Below, piece by piece: positions 46,318 through 55,395 of a stretch of DNA of 64,000 nucleotides. The first letter of the stretch is position 1; each line of letters begins with the position of its first letter. The DNA lies in the NCBI GenBank assembly GCA_050951405.1, contig JBMNIZ010000002.1, forward strand, positions 1 to 64,000, in the 5' to 3' direction. The notes beneath the pieces are model-generated. The model ran no database searches, was not told where the DNA came from, and worked only from the letters and a program-made list of their open reading frames with translations. Origin of the DNA: JBMNIZ01 sp050951405 (lineage in GTDB: Bacteria > Bacillota > DULZ01). Position numbers and translations under genes: made by a program.

Positions 46318-47520
46318 ATGGCTTATCGCAGCAGAGCACTGGTCGTGGTAGCACTGACTATTTTTGTTGACGCTTTTATTTACGGCATTATTGTGCCGGT
46401 ACTTCCCTTATATACGAAAACATTGGGATTATCATCCTTCCAGCTGGGCCTGATTTTTGCCGCCTACTCTGCTGCCCTTTTACTTCTATCCGTTCCTTTT
46501 GGGATTATTTCTGACCGGTTCGGCCGCAAAAACATCATGATCTTTGGCATGGCGGCCTTGGCGGTCACCACCGTCGCTTTTGCCCTGGCCAGGACTTTTC
46601 CGGCCTTGCTGCTCATTCGCCTCCTGCAAGGGGTATCAGCTTCTGTCACCTGGGTGGTCGGGCCTGCCCTTCTTGCTGATTTGTATTGTCCTGCGGAACG
46701 AGGAGGGAAAATGGGTTTGGCCATGATGGGGAATAATTTCGGCTTTCTCTTTGGACCGGTGGCGGGAGGCTTTTTATACGATTGGGGCGGTTACCAGGCC
46801 CCTTTCGCAGTTTCCGCTTTTCTCACCATTTTAGTACTGACCGCTGTAGTTCTCTTCATCAAAGAACCGGCCCGCAGGCAGCTTTCACAGCAGCAAATTT
46901 CATTAAAAGAACTTCTCCAGAATCGGATCCTGCTGGTGGGCTGCGGCATGATGTTGTTGGCGTCCGTGGGTTTTGGTTTTATTGATCCTCTTTTGCCGGG
47001 CTATTTTGCAGATAAGTTTGCTGCTAGCCCCACCACAATCGGCTGGTTATTCGGCGCTATTTCCTTCACCAGCCTGTTGGCTCAGCCCATCTTTGGACGA
47101 TTATCCGACCGGCTGGGCCGGGTCCCGGTTATTGCGTTGGGCATCCTTACCACGGCCGTGGTTTTACCCTTATTGACCCTGGCTCCCAGCGTCAAAGGGA
47201 GCATGTTGGTGATGGCCATGTTGGGCGTCACTTATGGACTAATGATGGCCCCCATTTCCCCTTTGCTGGCCGATGCCATCACACAGGAGAATAACCAGAC
47301 CAGCTTCGGAGCTGTTTTTGGCTTGAACAATACTGCCTTTTCCCTGGGTTATACCGCCGGACCCTTGCTGGGCGGGGCTTTTGTGGACCGCTGGCTTCTC
47401 AAGTACTTGTTCTTGACTTATGGGGTGGTATTGGTCTGTTATTTGCCCATTATGATAGGAGGAGCCAGAGGCCTTGCCCACCCCGGCGATATTAAAATAG
47501 AAGCAAAAAGATCAAGTTAG
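46318..47520 (+). CDS. Major facilitator superfamily transporter, DHA1-type
   Basis: 400-residue membrane protein with 12 predicted helices. Motif A is clear (GIISDRFGRKNIMIFGMAAL), with a second copy in the C-terminal half (GRLSDRLGRVPVIALG); the LLQGVSASVTWVVGPALLAD region resembles motif C. This is the drug:H+ antiporter type, so drug or metabolite export is likely, substrate unknown. ATG 46318 follows AAGGAGAT. A 30-base gap separates it from the gdhA promoter elements. Confidence 0.85.
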   Translation: MAYRSRALVVVALTIFVDAFIYGIIVPVLPLYTKTLGLSSFQLGLIFAAYSAALLLLSVPFGIISDRFGRKNIMIFGMAALAVTTVAFALARTFPALLLIRLLQGVSASVTWVVGPALLADLYCPAERGGKMGLAMMGNNFGFLFGPVAGGFLYDWGGYQAPFAVSAFLTILVLTAVVLFIKEPARRQLSQQQISLKELLQNRILLVGCGMMLLASVGFGFIDPLLPGYFADKFAASPTTIGWLFGAISFTSLLAQPIFGRLSDRLGRVPVIALGILTTAVVLPLLTLAPSVKGSMLVMAMLGVTYGLMMAPISPLLADAITQENNQTSFGAVFGLNNTAFSLGYTAGPLLGGAFVDRWLLKYLFLTYGVVLVCYLPIMIGGARGLAHPGDIKIEAKRSS

Positions 47521-47550
47521 TTGACATGTTTATTAATGGAAATTTATAAT
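47521..47550 (+). promoter_or_regulatory. gdhA promoter
   Basis: TTGACA (47521-47526), 18-base spacer, TATAAT (47545-47550): both hexamers are perfect matches. It begins right after the MFS stop. Confidence 0.8.
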
Positions 47551-47608
47551 TAAACTGATTTCACCGCCGTTGAGATTAACCATTAATATTTAAGGAGGGG
47601 GATATTAA

Positions 47609-48874
47609 ATGCAGGATCAGTATAACCCGTATGATCAGGTGCTGGCCACGCTGGATGAAGCAGCGGCCATGTTGGGTTTGGAAGAAAAGGAATATGTTTT
47701 CTTGCGTTACCCGGAACGGGAATTGATCGTTTCCATTCCTGTGGAAATGGATGACGGGCGAGTGGAAGTATTTACCGGCTACCGAGTCCATCATAACGGC
47801 ATTCTGGGGCCTTATAAGGGAGGCATCAGGTATCACCAGGACGTGAATCTGGCGGAAGTGAAGGCTCTGGCTGCCTGGATGACTTTCAAGTGTGCGGTGG
47901 TGGGCGTGCCTTTTGGAGGCGGTAAAGGCGGGATTACTGTAGATCCCACCAAGCTCTCCCAAAAAGAATTGGAAAGGCTAACCCGGCGCTACACGGCTGG
48001 CATCTTGCCTCTCATCGGCCCGGAAATAGATATCCCCGCTCCTGATGTGAACACTAATCCCCAAGTTATGGGTTGGATAATGGACACTTATAGTGCTTTT
48101 AAAGGTTATCGCGTACCGGGAGTGGTGACCGGCAAGCCGGTGGAAGTGGGAGGTTCCTTGGGCAGAAAAGAAGCCACCGGTCGCGGGATCATGCTGGTGA
48201 CCAGGGAAGTCTTGCGGAAGCTGGGCATTTCCGTTCAAGAGGCTAGGGTGGCCGTCCAGGGCTTTGGCAATGTGGGCAGGATCTCCACCAAGCTGCTCCA
48301 TCAGGAAGGCCTGAAGATTGTGGCCATCAGCGATGTTTCCGGGGGCATTTATTGTGCAGATGGATTGGACATAGCCGCCATCATTGACTTCATGGACAGG
48401 AACCCCGGCAAACTTCTGGATGCTTATCCAGCCGGCCCGGAGATCAAAAGGATTTCCAACCGGGAGCTTTTGACGGCGGATGTGGATGTGCTAGTTCCTG
48501 CTGCTTTGGAAAACCAGATTACCGGTGAAATTGCCGGAGAGGTGAAAGCCAAGGTGATTGTGGAAGGGGCCAACGGTCCCACCACCCGGGAGGGGGACCA
48601 AATCCTGCAATCCCGCAACATTGTGGTGGTTCCCGATATTCTTGCCAATTCCGGGGGAGTGATTGTTTCCTATTTTGAATGGGTGCAGAATCTCCAATCT
48701 CTGGCTTGGGATGAAGACGAGGTCAATAAGAGATTGGAAAAGGTCATGACCCAGGCTTTTGCTGCGGTTTGGGAAAAAGGGCAGGAAAAAGGAACTACTC
48801 TGCGGATGGGAGCTTATATGCTGGCGCTGGATAAGCTGGTCAAAGCCCATAAGATCCGGGGCATTTTCCCTTAA
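47609..48874 (+). CDS. gdhA: Glutamate dehydrogenase
   Basis: Interconverts glutamate with 2-oxoglutarate and ammonia, using NAD(P). 421 residues, the short hexameric type. Motifs: GPYKGGIRYHQDVNLAEVKA (catalytic region), GVPFGGGKGGITVDP (catalytic Lys), GFGNVGRISTKLL (Rossmann), NSGGVIVSYFEWVQN. Start behind AAGGAGGGGG; its own near-consensus promoter lies at 47521. A terminator follows at 48881. Confidence 0.95.
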   Translation: MQDQYNPYDQVLATLDEAAAMLGLEEKEYVFLRYPERELIVSIPVEMDDGRVEVFTGYRVHHNGILGPYKGGIRYHQDVNLAEVKALAAWMTFKCAVVGVPFGGGKGGITVDPTKLSQKELERLTRRYTAGILPLIGPEIDIPAPDVNTNPQVMGWIMDTYSAFKGYRVPGVVTGKPVEVGGSLGRKEATGRGIMLVTREVLRKLGISVQEARVAVQGFGNVGRISTKLLHQEGLKIVAISDVSGGIYCADGLDIAAIIDFMDRNPGKLLDAYPAGPEIKRISNRELLTADVDVLVPAALENQITGEIAGEVKAKVIVEGANGPTTREGDQILQSRNIVVVPDILANSGGVIVSYFEWVQNLQSLAWDEDEVNKRLEKVMTQAFAAVWEKGQEKGTTLRMGAYMLALDKLVKAHKIRGIFP

Positions 48875-48880
48875 AATGCA

Positions 48881-48914
48881 AAAGGCCGGCACCTGTTTTC
48901 GGGCCGGCTTTTTT
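48881..48914 (+). terminator. gdhA terminator
   Basis: AAAGGCCGGC...GGGCCGGCTTTTTT hairpin directly after the stop. Confidence 0.8.
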
Positions 48915-48960
48915 CGTTTTTAACAAATGTGTAGCCTTAGACCCCTGTGCCTGCCCTAAA

Positions 48961-49135
48961 CAGTCTTCGGATGTCAGAGGTCGGTCATCGGTCTTAGGGT
49001 CATCCTGTTGGGTCTAAATCAACGGGCCGATGCGGGCATCGGCCCTACATTAATCCCGCAAATCACGTGAAAAATTTGTAGGGGCAAGGCCCTGTTCTTA
49101 CCCGCAAGGGTCGGTACCCACGTCGGACTGTAATA
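48961..49135. repeat. Diverged single copy of the 192-bp repeat family
   Basis: Shares ordered blocks with the tandem repeats at 54716-55291: GTCGGTCATC, CATCCTGTTGGGTC, the palindrome GGGCCGATGCGGGCATCGGCCC, and TTGTAGGGGCAAGGCCC. The remaining part of the 342-base gap between gdhA and the moaD-like gene includes a TATAAT at 49172 that could be the -10 for the next operon. Confidence 0.65.
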
Positions 49136-49216
49136 AAGCCAACAAAACTGGTCCCTGATCCGGGAATTAGTTATAATGGGAAGAGAATTTGGGCTTGTTG
49201 AGCCGGGGGTGAAACA

Positions 49217-49450
49217 ATGGAAGTCAAGGTGAAGCTTTATGCCTGGCTGGCCAAGTATAGGCCGGATGCGGAAGGAGAGTTTCCTGTGGAACTGCCGGAG
49301 GGAAGCACTGTTGCCGATTTGATGGAGGAGCTGAGGATTCCTCCCGGCAGTGCGGCCCTGGCTATTGTGAACGGTTCCCAGCAGAAAAAGTCCACGATCC
49401 TGCAAGATGGGGACGAAGTGAGCCTGTTTCCGCCGGTGGGTGGGGGCTAA
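49217..49450 (+). CDS. MoaD/ThiS-family sulfur carrier protein
   Basis: 77-residue ubiquitin-fold protein that ends in the sulfur-accepting GG (PVGGG). Core VKVKLYAWLAKYRPDAEG and FPVELPEGSTVADLMEEL. It resembles MoaD, used for molybdopterin or tungstopterin synthesis, more than ThiS. No moaE, thiF or moeB lies next to it; the stop overlaps the next gene by one base, though that gene may start further in. Confidence 0.8.
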   Translation: MEVKVKLYAWLAKYRPDAEGEFPVELPEGSTVADLMEELRIPPGSAALAIVNGSQQKKSTILQDGDEVSLFPPVGGG

Positions 49451-49470
49451 TGGGAAAGAGGGAGAGGAAA

Positions 49471-50040
49471 ATGCGGCTTTTTATCGCCGTTGAACTGGCA
49501 GAAGAAATGAAAGATTATCTGTCCCGGATCCAGCAGGCCTGGCAAGAAGGTTGCAGCCGGGCTAATTTCAGCCGCCGGGAAAACCTGCATCTGACGATTA
49601 AGTTCCTGGGCGAAACTAGGGTAGAAGAACTTCCCTCCATTCAGGCGGCTATGGAGGAAGCGGCCCGGGCTACTGCTCCCTTTTCCCTCCGATTGGGAGA
49701 GCCTGGATTTTTCTCCCGGCAGCAGAAAAAGATTCTCTGGGTCGGTCTCCAGGGGGATCTGCAGGACTTGAGAAAGCTGTTTCATCGTTTGGAGGTTCAT
49801 CTGGCGGAAAAAGGTTTTCCTAAAGAGAAAAGAGCCTTCAGCCCCCACATTACCCTGGCCCGGGAGGCGGTGCTCAAGGAGGGATGGGAAGAGCTTTCCC
49901 GGCGCCTCTGTTTGGAGCCGCGAATACTGCCCGTCACCCATCTGACTTTGATGGAGAGCAGCTGCCCGCAGGGAAAGCTGACTTACCTTCCTCTCTTTCG
50001 TTTTTCCCTCCAGGGCCCGGCAGGAAGCAGGGATTGTTAA
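49471..50040 (+). CDS. thpR: RNA 2',3'-cyclic phosphodiesterase (2H family)
   Basis: 189-residue 2H phosphoesterase with both histidine motifs, LHLTIKFLG (about residue 34) and PHITLAR (about residue 124). ThpR enzymes open 2',3'-cyclic phosphates on RNA ends; the exact role in bacteria is not settled. ATG 49471 (MRLFIAVEL) fits the usual family start and lies behind GAGAGG; ATG 49450 is the longer option. Confidence 0.87.
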   Translation: MRLFIAVELAEEMKDYLSRIQQAWQEGCSRANFSRRENLHLTIKFLGETRVEELPSIQAAMEEAARATAPFSLRLGEPGFFSRQQKKILWVGLQGDLQDLRKLFHRLEVHLAEKGFPKEKRAFSPHITLAREAVLKEGWEELSRRLCLEPRILPVTHLTLMESSCPQGKLTYLPLFRFSLQGPAGSRDC

Positions 50041-50058
50041 CCATGATTTTATTAAAGG

Positions 50059-50087
50059 TTGACAATCCCTGCTTTTTTCTCTATAGT
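50059..50087 (+). promoter_or_regulatory. bioY promoter
   Basis: TTGACA (50059-50064), 17-base spacer, TATAGT (50082-50087), 31 bases before the bioY start. I saw no certain BirA operator. Confidence 0.65.
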
Positions 50088-50117
50088 GGAATAAACATGG
50101 GATCCGGAGGGTTGTTC

Positions 50118-50666
50118 ATGCAAACAAAAAGCCTGGTATTGGCTGCTTTAATGGCCGGGGTCATGTCTATTTTGTCCCAGATCAGTATTCCTCTAGGTCC
50201 GGTGCCTATTACCCTGGCTGTTTGGGGGGTCTTTCTGACGGGAGGGCTGTTGGGCGGCCGGGGAGCGGCCCTTTCCCTGCTGGTTTATCTTTTCTTAGGG
50301 GCAGTAGGCCTTCCTGTCTTTGCCAATTTTAAAGGAGGTTGGCCGGTCCTGCTGGGACCGACGGGAGGATATCTTTTCGGTTATGTTATTGCCGGTTATA
50401 TAACCGGGACCCTTTTTGAAAAAGCCGCGGCCCGTTTGGGGGAGCATCCTCTCTATTTTTTCGGCTGCACTGTTTTCGGCCTGTTTTTTATTTACTTATT
50501 GGGCATGGCCCAGCTTAAATACCTTTTGAATCTCACATGGATACAGGCTTTCAATGTGGGAGTGAAACCTTTTTTCGCCTTGGATTTGATGAAGGGAATC
50601 TTGGCGGCTTTGGTGGTGGTACCCATCCGCCGGAGTCTGCATGCGGCAAGCCTGCATTCTTCCTGA
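50118..50666 (+). CDS. bioY: Biotin transporter substrate-binding subunit BioY
   Basis: Membrane S-component for biotin uptake, 182 residues, six hydrophobic segments. Family stretches: ISIPLGPVPITLAVWGVFL, YLFLGAVGLPVFANFKGG, GPTGGYLFGYVIAGY and a late ALDLMKGILAALV. The energy-coupling genes are not near, so it works alone or with a shared ECF module. ATG 50118 follows GGAGG. Confidence 0.92.
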   Translation: MQTKSLVLAALMAGVMSILSQISIPLGPVPITLAVWGVFLTGGLLGGRGAALSLLVYLFLGAVGLPVFANFKGGWPVLLGPTGGYLFGYVIAGYITGTLFEKAAARLGEHPLYFFGCTVFGLFFIYLLGMAQLKYLLNLTWIQAFNVGVKPFFALDLMKGILAALVVVPIRRSLHAASLHSS

Positions 50667-50782
50667 ATGTGGGCTAATGTTTTCTAAAGATTAAGAAATA
50701 ATTTATCGGAAAAGAGGAGGATATTTCCCTTGCAAGCAGAATAATACAAACTATTATTATTTTGATAATTGGAGGCGATTAC

Positions 50783-51112
50783 ATGAAATGGAAGTGTATC
50801 TGCGGCTATATCCATGATGGAGATGCTCCCCCGGAAAAATGCCCCAAATGCGGTGCTCCCGCGGAAAAGTTTGTGGCTGTGGAGGAAAAAGTGGCCAATT
50901 TGATCGACAGGGCCCGCTTTACCAACCAACTGCTGGCTGCTTTGATGAACATAGGGGAAGAATTGGAAACAATCGGTGAAGAAGGCATTGAGGATAATCT
51001 TGATCCCGGCTGCATTGACGTATTTACCTATGCGAGAAAAGCCGGGATAGAGCTGCGGCAGATGGCCAAAGCGGAAATCCAGACTCATGTCCAAAAGAGC
51101 AAATGGGGCTAG
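50783..51112 (+). CDS. Rubredoxin-like zinc/iron protein with C-terminal helical domain
   Basis: 109 residues. The N-terminus has a rubredoxin-type knuckle pair (CICGYIHDGDAPPEKCPKCG; first pair C-x-C rather than C-x2-C), as in the rubrerythrin C-terminal domain. The rest is a helical segment with no metal motif that I recognise. ATG 50783 follows TTGGAGGCG. The next gene begins with a related rubredoxin domain, so both may serve the same electron pathway. Confidence 0.78.
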   Translation: MKWKCICGYIHDGDAPPEKCPKCGAPAEKFVAVEEKVANLIDRARFTNQLLAALMNIGEELETIGEEGIEDNLDPGCIDVFTYARKAGIELRQMAKAEIQTHVQKSKWG

Positions 51113-51152
51113 AACGGATAATATTTTACATAAATCAAGGAGGTATTAGCCG

Positions 51153-52355
51153 TTGAAAAAATGGAGATGCACCGTATGCGGTTATATTCATGAAGGCCCC
51201 ACCCCTCCTGACACCTGTCCCATCTGCGGAGTGGGTCCGGAGGAGTTCGAAGAAATCAAAGAGGAAGCGGTTCAGGAAAAAGGGGAATCCATTCCGACAG
51301 GGGACACGAAAGAATTGGGGGCAGTGGCAGGAGGAAATGCCAGAGAGGCTATTTTCAAAATAAGCTACGGGCTGTATGTGATCACCTCCAAGAAGGATGA
51401 CAAGTTTAACGGACAGATGGCCAACACCGTCTTTCAGATTACCAGCGAACCCCAGCGGGTGGCGCTGGGAATTAACAAGAATAATCTGACCCATGAGTTT
51501 ATTCAGAGCAGCGGTGTTGCCACTATTAATATTCTGGGTAAAGGAAATTTTGCTCATATCAAGCGTTTCGGCTACCAAACGGGACACAAGGTGGACAAAA
51601 TGGCCGGTTTGGCTTATGCCCTCAGCCCTGTCAACGGCTGCCCGGTTTTAACCGACAGCTCCGCTTTTCTGGATCTGAAGATCATTCCTGAAATGAGCGT
51701 GGATGTGGGGACCCATACTTTGTTTGTGGCTGATGTGGTGGATGGGAACATGATCAAAGACAGTGAGCCCATCACCTATTCCTTTTACCGGGCCAACCGG
51801 GCTAAAGCTCCCGAAAGACTGGAAGGAGATGTCCAGAATGTCATTAACACCTTGAATCTGGAATACGGCGCCACCCAGCGTTACCAGTACCAGATCAGGC
51901 AGATCAACAATCCTTCCATCAATGCCGCCTTGGAAGGCATTATGCGAACCGAAGGAGATCACGTGGAGCAGGCCTTGGCCTATCTCCGGGAAAAATTTCC
52001 CGGTAAGGGAACCGGTTTTGATCAGACCCTGCTGCATTTGCAGCTGAATTTGGAATTTGAGGAAGTAGCTGCGGCTCTTTATCGGCAATTTGCCAAGGAG
52101 GCGGAAAGGGAAGACCTGCGCCAGTCCTTCCTTTCCATGGCCCAGTCGGAAACGGGGCATGTGAATATTTTCCGGCAAATGATCGAAGCCATGGAAAAAG
52201 GCGAATATCCGGTTCTCTTTTACTGTCCTCTCTGCGGTTGGGAGCTGGATTATGGACGCGGGCCCCAGGAAGGTGAAGTCCGCCGCTGCGGCCGCTGTGG
52301 CAAATCCTATGCCCTGAAAATGGTTGACGGGGAATGGACCTTGATTGAAAGCTAA
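51153..52355 (+). CDS. Rubredoxin-flavin reductase-rubrerythrin fusion (HMW rubredoxin-like)
   Basis: 400-residue multidomain redox protein. Domains in order: rubredoxin (residues 1-36, CTVCGYI and CPICG); FMN-binding flavin-reductase domain (about 62-212, ISYGLYVITSKKDDKFNGQM); ferritin-like di-iron domain of the rubrerythrin type (about 225-340, with EGDHVEQA and ETGHVNIF); and a C-terminal zinc-ribbon/rubredoxin-like end (CPLCGWEL and CGRCGKSYAL). The first two match Moorella high-molecular-weight rubredoxin, which feeds oxygen-reducing flavodiiron proteins. The added di-iron domain suggests that peroxide or oxygen reduction is built in. TTG start behind AAGGAGG. Confidence 0.82.
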   Translation: MKKWRCTVCGYIHEGPTPPDTCPICGVGPEEFEEIKEEAVQEKGESIPTGDTKELGAVAGGNAREAIFKISYGLYVITSKKDDKFNGQMANTVFQITSEPQRVALGINKNNLTHEFIQSSGVATINILGKGNFAHIKRFGYQTGHKVDKMAGLAYALSPVNGCPVLTDSSAFLDLKIIPEMSVDVGTHTLFVADVVDGNMIKDSEPITYSFYRANRAKAPERLEGDVQNVINTLNLEYGATQRYQYQIRQINNPSINAALEGIMRTEGDHVEQALAYLREKFPGKGTGFDQTLLHLQLNLEFEEVAAALYRQFAKEAEREDLRQSFLSMAQSETGHVNIFRQMIEAMEKGEYPVLFYCPLCGWELDYGRGPQEGEVRRCGRCGKSYALKMVDGEWTLIES

Positions 52356-52370
52356 AGACTGAAAGAGATG

Positions 52371-52407
52371 AAGCCGGCCTTTAGGACAGAAAAAGGCTGG
52401 CTTTTTT
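52371..52407 (+). terminator. Terminator after the rubredoxin fusion gene
   Basis: AAGCCGGCCTTT...AAAGGCTGGCTTTTTT hairpin, 16 bases after the stop. Confidence 0.8.
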
Positions 52408-52526
52408 GTTCAAATTTACATAGTTAAGAAAAAAAGGAGAATCCAAGCGGGAAAAGAAAATGTAGATTACTAAGAATGTAAATACCGGGATTGATTTGCT
52501 TTTAACAGCCAGGAGGGGGAGCAGTG

Positions 52527-54605
52527 ATGGCCGGAGCTATTTCGAAAAGTATTTTACTGGTGACCAGGGGGAAGAAAAACTGCCAGATTTTAACCCAGGA
52601 GCTGGAGGACCTGCTGGGAGACCGGGTGGATGTGAGGGGTTACTGTGTGGATGATCCCCTGCCGCAAATTATGCCCGATATTGACTTGGTGGTGGCTGCC
52701 ACAGAATCAATCCTGAAACTGTTTCCGGAAGAGCTGAAAGGCAAATACGATATAATCGTGGCCAGGAGGACCATTGATTTTGACAACCTGTACAAGCTGT
52801 TCAATTTACCTTCCAAACAAAAAATCATGCTGGTCAATGACCGGAAGGAGACTGCCGAAGAAGTCATTTCCCTGTTGTATGGAGCGGGCTTCGATCATCT
52901 CTGGCTCATACCCGTTTATCCCGAATTGCCCAATCCTCCCCGGACGGACATCGCCATTACTCCCGGGGAAAGCCACCTGGTTCCTCCTTATGTTACGAAA
53001 GTGATCGATATCGGCACGAGAAAAATCGACCTTTCCACCATGATGGAAATTCTCTTTAAATTTGACCTTTTGGATAAAAGAGCCAACCTTTTAGCAGCAA
53101 GATATATGAGCAACATCATCGATATCAGCCGGAAATTGTCCAACAGCCTGGCTGCCAACAAAAACCTGGTGCACCTGCTGGAAGCCATCATTCAGAGAAT
53201 CAATAACGGCGTTATCGCCACCGACCAGGCCGGGAAGATTGTCATCTGCAACAAAATTGCGGAAAAAATGTTCGGCATCAAAAGGGAAGAAGTGCTGGGC
53301 CAAAATGCCGATGTGGTTCTGCCCAATTTAGAGATCAACAAGCCCATGAGCACCGGGAAAAAGGACGAAAATATTGAGAAGCTCTATCAAGACAAACACA
53401 TTCTCATCAACAGAATCCCCCTGGAATACGATAATGCTATCAACGGAGCCGTCTTAACCGCTTATGAATTCAGCGAAGTGGAAAAGATCGAAAAGAAATT
53501 GCGAAAACATGTTTACTCCAAAGGACATGTGGCCCGCTATACTTTTGATGATATTGATGGAGATAACCCGGCGCTGAGAAAGCAGATCAGTAACGCGAAA
53601 AAATTTGCTTCCTTGGATATGACGGTGTTAATTGAAGGGGAGACGGGAACCGGCAAGGAATTGATGGCTCATGCCATCCACAACGCTTCCAAGAGGAAAA
53701 AGGGTCCTTTTGTGGCCATCAACTGCGCCGCCCTGCCCAAAGATCTGTTGGAAAGCGAGCTTTTCGGCTTCGAGGAAGGCACTTTCACCGGGGCCCGGAA
53801 GGGCGGGAAACCGGGTCTCTTTGAGCAAGCTCACCTGGGCACTCTTTTTCTGGATGAAATCGGAGAAATTCCGCCGGAGATTCAGGTGAAGCTGCTCCGG
53901 GCCATTGAAGCCAAGGAAGTGATGCGGATAGGCGGTGACGGCTTGATTTCTGTTGATGTGCGGATTATCGCTGCCACCAACCGGAACCTGAAATCCCTGG
54001 TCGCCCAAAAGAAGTTCCGGGAGGATTTGTATTTTCGGTTAAATGTTCTAAAAGTATATATTCCCCCTCTAAGAGAGAGAAAAGAAGACATTCTTCCATT
54101 GATGGACAGCATGCTTAGAGAATACGGCAAGTCAGTGGACGATTTTCTCACAGAGGAAATTCGCCGGCTGCTAATCCAGTATAACTGGCCCGGCAATATC
54201 AGAGAACTGAGGAATATCACGGAATTCCTCATTGCCACCGTCCCGGATGACAGAAAAGCGAGAGCATGTGATTTGCCCATCGACTTTCAGGTTCATCCTG
54301 ATTATCAGTTCCCGGAGGAAAAGCCTGATTCCTTGGCGCAGAAGCTGGAGGAAAGCACTTATCTGCAAGAAGACCTGGCTATCTTGAAAATCATGTCCGA
54401 TTTGGCCGATTACGGGAGGACTATCGGCCGGAGACGCCTGAAGGTGCTTCTGAATGAGGCGGGCATCCGGACCACCGAAGATAGGATAAGAACTAGATTA
54501 AAAGCGCTGGAGGAACAAGGGCTCATCAAGGTTTCCATCGGTAGATCAGGCTCCACAATTACGGAGAAGGGCAGGAGGATTGTCCAGGGAAACAGCCGGC
54601 TATAA
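52527..54605 (+). CDS. Sigma-54-dependent transcriptional activator (PAS plus AAA+)
   Basis: 692-residue enhancer-binding protein. The N-terminal ~190 residues resemble no domain I can name with certainty. A PAS-like domain follows (about 215-320, NGVIATDQAGKIVICNKIAE), then the AAA+ domain: Walker A EGETGTGKELMAHA, the sigma-54 contact loop GTFTGARKGG (variant of GAFTGA), Walker B GTLFLDEIGEIP. The C-terminus has no Fis-type helix-turn-helix; instead a winged-helix-like end (VLLNEAGIRTTEDRIRTRLK, then ALEEQGLIKVS). Start ATG 52527 follows AGGAGGGGG. It stands directly before a cluster with three sigma-54 promoters and is very likely its activator. Confidence 0.88.
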   Translation: MAGAISKSILLVTRGKKNCQILTQELEDLLGDRVDVRGYCVDDPLPQIMPDIDLVVAATESILKLFPEELKGKYDIIVARRTIDFDNLYKLFNLPSKQKIMLVNDRKETAEEVISLLYGAGFDHLWLIPVYPELPNPPRTDIAITPGESHLVPPYVTKVIDIGTRKIDLSTMMEILFKFDLLDKRANLLAARYMSNIIDISRKLSNSLAANKNLVHLLEAIIQRINNGVIATDQAGKIVICNKIAEKMFGIKREEVLGQNADVVLPNLEINKPMSTGKKDENIEKLYQDKHILINRIPLEYDNAINGAVLTAYEFSEVEKIEKKLRKHVYSKGHVARYTFDDIDGDNPALRKQISNAKKFASLDMTVLIEGETGTGKELMAHAIHNASKRKKGPFVAINCAALPKDLLESELFGFEEGTFTGARKGGKPGLFEQAHLGTLFLDEIGEIPPEIQVKLLRAIEAKEVMRIGGDGLISVDVRIIAATNRNLKSLVAQKKFREDLYFRLNVLKVYIPPLRERKEDILPLMDSMLREYGKSVDDFLTEEIRRLLIQYNWPGNIRELRNITEFLIATVPDDRKARACDLPIDFQVHPDYQFPEEKPDSLAQKLEESTYLQEDLAILKIMSDLADYGRTIGRRRLKVLLNEAGIRTTEDRIRTRLKALEEQGLIKVSIGRSGSTITEKGRRIVQGNSRL

Positions 54606-54621
54606 AAAGTCTTTGTTTGGG

Positions 54622-54646
54622 ACCACCTCTATGGGGTGGTTTTTTT
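54622..54646 (+). terminator. Terminator of the sigma-54 activator gene
   Basis: ACCACC-TCTATGG-GGTGGT stem followed by seven T. Confidence 0.8.
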
Positions 54647-54715
54647 GTTAGAGAAAATAGGGCTAAAACAGGGTATAAACGGGAGAACCAGGGGCAGGTC
54701 CCAGGGCCTGACCGA

Positions 54716-55291
54716 AACGGTTGTCGGTTGTCGGTCATCAGACATCAGGATTGGTGCCATCCTATTGGGTCCCAACTACATCGGGCCGGTGTGGGCACCG
54801 GCCCCTACATCAAATATGTAAATGGTGCGAACAAACCGTAGGGGGCGATGCCCACATCGCCCCGAAAAAACCATCCGCAAAAACGGGCTGATGTGGTCAT
54901 CAGCCCCTACGCAGAACGGTTGTCGGGCATCAGACATCAGGATTGGTGCTATCCTGTTGGGCCCCAATTTCATCGGGCCGGTGTGGGCACCGGCCCCTAC
55001 ATCAAATACGTAAATGGTGCGAACAAACCGTAGGGGGCGATGCCCACATCGCCCCGAAAAAACCATCCGCAAAAACAGGCTGATGTGGTCATCAGCCCCT
55101 ACGCAGAACGGTTGTCGGTCATCAGACATCAGGATTGGTGCTATCCTGTTGGGCCCCAATTTCATCGGGCCGGTGTGGGCACCGGCCCCTACATCAAATA
55201 CGTAAATGGTGCGAACAAACCGTAGGGGGCGATGCCCACATCGCCCCGAAAAAACCATCCGCAAAAACAGGCTGATGTGGTCATCAGCCCC
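54716..55291. repeat. Three tandem copies of a 192-bp repeat
   Basis: Period is exactly 192 bases (the CATCGGGCCGG block recurs at 54779, 54971 and 55163). Copies 2 and 3 are almost identical; copy 1 is slightly diverged. Each unit holds three palindromes: GGGCCGGTGTGGGCACCGGCCC, GGGGCGATGCCCACATCGCCCC and GGCTGATGTGGTCATCAGCC. A partial unit follows (55292-55380). Related diverged copies lie at 45411 and 48961. Nothing else is visible between the terminator and the sigma-54 promoter. Confidence 0.9.
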
Positions 55292-55395
55292 TACATTGAT
55301 CCCGTAAATGGCGTAACAATTTGTAGGGGTAAGGCCCCGTCCTTGCCCGCAAGGGGCGATGCCCACATCGACCCGAAGGGTACGACACAGAAAAC

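Noticed and set aside
54716..55291. CRISPR array
   Set aside because: Units are 192 bases with no separate variable spacers, and no cas genes are near.
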